DNA of 64,000 bases, taken from NCBI RefSeq assembly GCF_012489685.1, contig NC_080042.1, positions 59,501,069 to 59,565,068 on the forward strand. The letters are read 5' to 3'. The position numbers and the translations under genes were made by a program. This document shows positions 59,207 to 64,000 of this stretch, one piece after another. Under the pieces are notes generated by a model that was given only the letters and a program-made list of their open reading frames with translations, did no database searches and had not been told where the DNA came from. How positions within the stretch are numbered: position 1 is the first letter of the stretch; the number at the start of each line of letters is the position of its first letter. The stretch is from Lotus japonicus. Its lineage: Eukaryota; Streptophyta; Magnoliopsida; Fabales; Fabaceae.

Positions 59207-60172
59207 TTTATTTTTGGCTTAATTCCAGTTTGGGCCCCTGATGTTTTAGAAATGTGCAATTTGCGTCCCTCGTGTTTAAAACGTGCGGTCAAGCTCCCTG
59301 ACGTTTCTAAAACGTGCAATCGAAGTCCTTCCGTCCATATCCGTTTGGTTCCGTCTGTTGACCAAATGGAGCTGCGTCCACGTGTAATAAAACAAGCGAA
59401 TTTACCCCCTGATCTTTCATCTTTGTGCAATTTGCCTCCCTAATGTTTAAAACGAGCGAATTTACTCCCTTATGTTTCAATAAAATTTAAAATAAAAAAA
59501 ATTAATTAAAAAACTAAATAATATCAGAATATAACTAAATATAAATTATAAAAAATCCAAATCAGTTCATCTTTTTCACTTGTAATCTCACTCTCTTCAC
59601 CATAGCCATTTATGTGTTTTTTGTTTGTGCTGGATCTGTTTTTTCATGAAAGATGGAGAGAAATGTGTGTGTTTGAAAGTGGAAGATGAATTAGGGAGAA
59701 AATTGTTATGAATATTCTTGATAAATGTGTTATTTTGTTAACGAACATGAATTGAAGATTCAATTTTTTTTTCTTGAATTGTTGTTGATTTGAATCTATT
59801 TCAGGTTGCGTTACTTTGATAATGAATGATTTGTTTTCATTCAAGATTAATGATATGCTTTTTTTTTCTGAAACAAATTAATGATTTTTTTTTGTTACAA
59901 TCTGTTAAAGATTTATTTTTTGAAATTCTGTTTTTAAACATTAGGGAGGCAAATTGCACAAAGATGAAAGATCAGGGAGTAAATTCGCTCATTACACATG
60001 GACGCAGCTTCGTTTGGTCAACAGACGGAACCAAACGGATATGGACGGGAGGGCTTCGATCGCACGTTTTAGAAACGTCAGGGAGCTTGACCGCACGTTT
60101 TAGACACGGGGGACGCAAATCACACATTTCTGAAACATTAGGGACCCAAACTGAAATTAAGCCTTTATTTTT
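59207..60172. mobile_element. Mutator-like non-autonomous element with 9-bp TSD
   Basis: 59216-60163 (948 bp) begins ggcttaattccagtttgggc and ends in its inverted copy. The arms are about 230 bases long and roughly 90% alike by eye. tttattttt flanks both sides (59207-59215 and 60164-60172). Long terminal inverted repeats plus a 9-bp TSD identify the Mutator superfamily. The interior (59470-59940) is AT-rich and non-coding. Confidence 0.9.
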
Positions 60173-61076
60173 TATGTTGGGTAGGTGATATTTGAAACTT
60201 CATCTTTTTTCTCCATCATTCTTCATGCATGTGAAAAATGTAACTAGTATTTAACATCATTGCAACTGTATGGTACTAAATGGTTTTTGCTCTCATATTT
60301 ATAAAATTTTCAAATGAGATAGTGGTTGCAAATTCATTATGAACCACATAGAGCAAACTTTCAAACACAGGTCCAAGTAAGACGTTAGCCATCTTCAAAA
60401 ATGTAAAAGTTATGAAGAATATCAAAGAATGGTTTAGCTTGGATGAGTACTAAAGTAGTAAAAAGATGAGTTGTTCCTGCATGTGAGTATATGCTAGCAC
60501 AACAGGCAGTTAACTTTGAAATTATGAAGGTATATAAAATTGAAATGCAAAAATATATGCATAGAGAGTATAATATCTCTAGCTGATATAAAAATCTGCA
60601 ACACTAAGAGGATAAATGACAACGAAAATCCAGTACTGGTGGCACATAACCACCTTAGCTTATTTTGAGAATCTAGGATTTCAATCCTAGATTTTCCAAA
60701 TAGGCTATGGAAGGAGAATGCACCAATGATAAAATGTACATAACTCTCATAGACGTTTAGTGATGAAGACTCATTTGCCTCAATATCCTTTTATAGAGGA
60801 TAAATGGCAACCAAAGCAACAACATTAATGGAGGAGTCAAAGGGCAATTTACCATAAATGGCAAATCACAAGATAAAAATGCTTCAAATTAGAAAATTTT
60901 ACACTAATTCAAACTGGACAGTTACAAAACACAAACATCAAGTATTCAGTCAAAGACACGTTTTAAATATTACAACCACAAACTAAAACACAACACAAGC
61001 TAATTCCCTGACTAATTCTCTTTGGCAAATTTGTAGGAAGAAGAAGTTTAATTTGATGGAGGAGGCTCGGTATTTG
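60173..61076. other. Intergenic, nothing recognised
   Basis: AT-rich; only short frames. Confidence 0.5.
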
Positions 61077-61246
61077 TGGGAAGAATCAATTTTTTTTTAT
61101 AGGTAAATGTGAGTTGTTAGCAATGTTTGGAAATTAGTCCCTCCTCCGGGTTCAAACCCGGAACCCTTCACCCTTCATCTCACCTAACTTTTATGTCCCT
61201 AGCTCTTACTACTTGAGCTATCATTCGGGGACATGGGAAGAATCAA
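61077..61246 (-). mobile_element. tRNA-derived SINE with 13-bp TSD
   Basis: The body 61090-61233 (minus) starts tgtccccgaatgatagctc (A-box region), has the B box gggtttgaaccc and ends in an A-tail (T's on the plus strand at 61090-61098). Direct repeats tgggaagaatcaa occur at 61077-61089 and 61234-61246. It is not the same family as the SINE at 19207. Confidence 0.85.
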
Positions 61247-61668
61247 ATTGAATTGTTGTGATCAGACTACACTTTTTTTGTGTTGTTAGCAACTATTCAC
61301 CCTTAATTTTTTTTTATTTGTGCTTGTATATTTTGATCATTGCTGGTTTCAGATGACTACTACAATTTAAATTGGAGACAGAACTATGAGAAGTTTTTTT
61401 TACAATCTAGTCCATTATATTCTAAAATATGAACTCTGAAGCAATTGAAAAACTTCTCATAGTTCTGTCTCCAATTTAAATTGTAGTAGTCATCTGAAAC
61501 CAACAATGATCAAAATATACAAGCACAAATAAAAAAAAAATTAAGGGTGAATAGTTGCTAACAACACAAAAAAAGTATAGTCTGATCACAACAATTCAAA
61601 TTGATTCTTCTCATGTCCCCGAATGATAGCTCAAGTAGTAAGAGTTAGAGACATAAAAGTTGGGTGCT
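61182..61668. repeat. Large hairpin: 218-bp inverted arms around a 48-bp loop
   Basis: 61182-61399 and 61448-61668 are inverted copies with only a few differences. The left arm includes the first part of the SINE and its flank, and the right arm repeats the same SINE/flank joint, so the inverted duplication came after the SINE insertion. RNA across it would fold into a long near-perfect stem. Confidence 0.85.
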
Positions 61669-62116
61669 CTAAGAAGGCTTAATTCTAAAGATAAAATTAA
61701 TTTTGAAAACTACCTCGTGCTCCCATCGTGCCTACTTCCTCGTGCACTCTATCATTTCAAAATAATCATCCTATGTGATAAGGCAATTATCACCACTAAA
61801 TAATATTCACTTGTCAAGATTGTATTCATCAAGTAATAAAAGTTCGCTAAGTATTAGTTATAGTACTCTCCACAAGTATTGAAAGGAATAAGCCATTTTA
61901 GTGTCTAAGCCATTTAAAAAAAAAGTGTCTAAGCAACAAATAATTGGATATGCGTATACATTAGGCGCTAAAACCGTAAAAATTCCTAAACATAAAAGTA
62001 ATGGAAAATTCATACTTAAGATTGATAAAAATTGTTAGAGAGTGGCTTGATTTTGAGGTTTTTGGACAGATTAGATGTAATTAACTTCAGAGCAATGTTT
62101 TTCTGGGAGAAGTAAT
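61669..62116. other. Intergenic, nothing recognised
   Basis: AT-rich spacer before the LINE fragment. No homology seen. Confidence 0.45.
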
Positions 62117-62777
62117 GTGGAGGAAATGATGCAGGATATTAGTGCAATTCAAGTGAAGCAGGGAATAGCTGATATGTGGTCTTGGGAGGGATCTTCCGAT
62201 GGTATTTTTTCTGTTAAAGAAGCTTATGATGTTCTGTCTGTGCTTGAATCCCAGGAAAATGGTGGATTGTTCAAAAAGCTTTGGGCTGTAGCAGCCCCAT
62301 CTAATGTTCTAGCATACACTTGGAGTTGGAGAGTCATGTTGGATAGAATTTAGACAAAAGTAAACCTGAAAATTAAAAGAGGTGTATTCTGCAGTCAAGG
62401 GCTGATGTTTTATGCGTGCTATGTCTTGAAAAAGAAGAGAGCCTAATGTTCTCAATCACCTTATGTTCTCTTGCAAGTTTAATTTGTTTGGGATATTTGG
62501 ACAAGGTGCTACAGCTGGATTGGGACTATCTCAGTATTGCATGAGGATGCAAAATCTCATTTGAAGTAGGTGCTGTACTTTTGTTGCTAAAATTGCCTTG
62601 CATAAGTTCTGTGGGCTCTTTTTTTTTCTCTTTGTTCTGGTTTGGAATGCTGTCCAGCCTATGTTGATGTACTGATGTAAATTTGTTCTTCCTTTTCTCC
62701 TGTACAATTGGGTTGTAGCACCCTTAGTTAATGCTACTATTAATTCATTCATTTTGGCTTTCCAAAAAAAAAAAAAC
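62117..62777 (+). mobile_element. LINE 3' fragment (zf-RVT region) with A-tail
   Basis: WSWEGSSDGIFSVKEAYDVL and FKKLWAVAAPSNVLAYTWSW match the start of the zf-RVT domain of plant L1 ORF2. A stop follows at 62351, and further pieces are out of frame. A run of A's at 62765-62777 is a probable LINE tail. No clear TSD was found, and the 5' limit is uncertain (between 62040 and 62117). Inactive remnant. Confidence 0.7.
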
Positions 62778-64000
62778 TTGTCTTATCATCTACCAATCTC
62801 TAATTTTGTTTCTTAGGTTAATAAAAAGTCGAAAGTTTGAATTCACTTAATTTGTTTCAAACTAATCTCTTAGAGAATAAACCTAAAGCTCCCTGATCCA
62901 TAATGTATCTGAGAAATCTCATGTCCAGGACATTGTGACATATCCCTATCTTATGTGGACACATTTTGTTGGACTTGTTTTTCTTAAGCTTGTAGTGAAA
63001 CATAACTTTAGAGGTCTTCGGTGCAGACATTTACTCCTTCTGATAAATTTGAATCTTAAGGATCGTGACTTTTTTTATTTTAGTTTATTATTATTATTTT
63101 TGGCTCTTTTTTCATATTTTGGGCCTAGTGCCCTCCATCTAATAACACTTATTGAGCTAGAAATGTGTGGGACCAAAACGACATTGAATGTCAACGAAAG
63201 TGTTTGAACTTTAGTTGTCGGTGTTGTTAAGTCCAAAACTCTTAAAGTAATTGGACTTACGGTGTTCCCACTTATAAACAATTGTTTTTTATTCATCCCA
63301 CCAATTTAGGATTTCTTTTTACTTTCAACCAATTTTACAGTAAAGAAATATAAATATGGATTTCTTTTTTTTTAAATTGCGATTATATTTTATAAAACTT
63401 TTTATAAATTGTAATAAATGTATACGACTACTTTTCATTGAATTATGTAAATAATAGGTTATTAGAAAATTAAAATATTGAAATAAACTATCATATATAA
63501 AATTTTATGAGACTTAAAAAAATACTTTTTTATGTTCTTAAAATCCAATAATTTCAAGAATTTAAAAACTTATTTTTTCTAATTAATTTAATTACTAACT
63601 ATAATATAGAATTCATTCAATAATATGAAATTAATTCTTTGTAATTAATTTTGAAATTATGCAACATAATTTTAATGTTATTATTAATGCTATAAGTATT
63701 TATAAATATTTATATTTACTCATAATATTAAATAATATTTGATGCTATTATTAAAATTAGCTTTAATTTTATAGTTAATGTAATTATTAATTATAATTTA
63801 TGCTGCACTAAATAAATATGAAACTTAATAACTACGTATGTTCTTAGTTGATTGTCAAGAAAGATAAGAAACACGTTTGTTAAGAAATGCAATTAATTTT
63901 GAGAGAAATATTATTTATTTTCCTATTTTACACTTTAAAATTTATTTTTATCTCTTTTCATTTATTCTTCACTATTTGCAAATACATCAATTAAGGCTAT
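62778..64000. other. AT-rich terminal stretch, nothing recognised
   Basis: Frames are short and without homology. The last 700 bases are strongly AT-rich. Confidence 0.55.

Noticed and set aside
1..64000. CRISPR array, bacterial operons, riboswitches
   Set aside because: No regularly spaced short repeats; introns and plant retrotransposons show nuclear plant DNA.

Overview
The window is nuclear DNA of a flowering plant, most likely a papilionoid legume. It has introns, AT-rich intergenic DNA, nested retrotransposons, disease-resistance gene relics, a Kunitz inhibitor gene and a UGT708-type glycosyltransferase gene. The legume assignment is an inference from these gene and transposon types. 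Only two host genes look intact: a Kunitz-type inhibitor (42349-43011, +) and a two-exon UGT (44428-46240, +). Nearly everything else is transposable-element sequence or pseudogene.

Layout. 1-1457: inverted-repeat DNA transposon cut by the window edge. 1695-15299: a full-length L1 LINE (minus strand) with a 14-base A-tail and a 14-bp target-site duplication (TSD). It is broken by a 1572-bp solo LTR (2418-3989, TSD agaat) and by a compound insertion (4556-10984, TSD ggtga) made of a Cassandra-like LTR with a 5S rRNA-like core and a young chromovirus. 17035-19000: decayed CACTA transposase. 19193-19342: SINE. 20767-21634: receptor-kinase ectodomain pseudogene. 21940-22820: CC-NB-ARC pseudogene. 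23419-41640: a Tat-lineage Ty3/gypsy element (minus strand) with gag, part of a protease and an antisense ORF, but no recognisable RT or integrase. Inside it sits a Sirevirus-type copia element (27569-38141, plus strand), and the LTR plus 1.7 kb of neighbouring Tat gag is present twice.

42349-46240: the two host genes, followed by a 5'-truncated LINE (46430-47036). 48856-49531: non-autonomous hAT element. 50109-50465: palindromic MITE. 50796-56296: Harbinger-type element split by a 4.4-kb CACTA element. 57502-58740: LRR end of a CC-NB-LRR pseudogene (minus strand). 59216-60163: Mutator-type element with 9-bp TSD. 61077-61668: SINE inside a 218-bp-arm hairpin. 62117-62777: LINE fragment. 62778-64000: AT-rich DNA with nothing recognised.

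The LINE order is well supported, because taking out each insertion plus one TSD copy puts the flanking LINE reading frame back in register. I see no new biochemical system. The most unusual structures are the Cassandra/chromovirus compound sharing one TSD, the duplicated LTR-plus-flank block in the copia/Tat nest, and the SINE-containing hairpin. Identity estimates are by eye.
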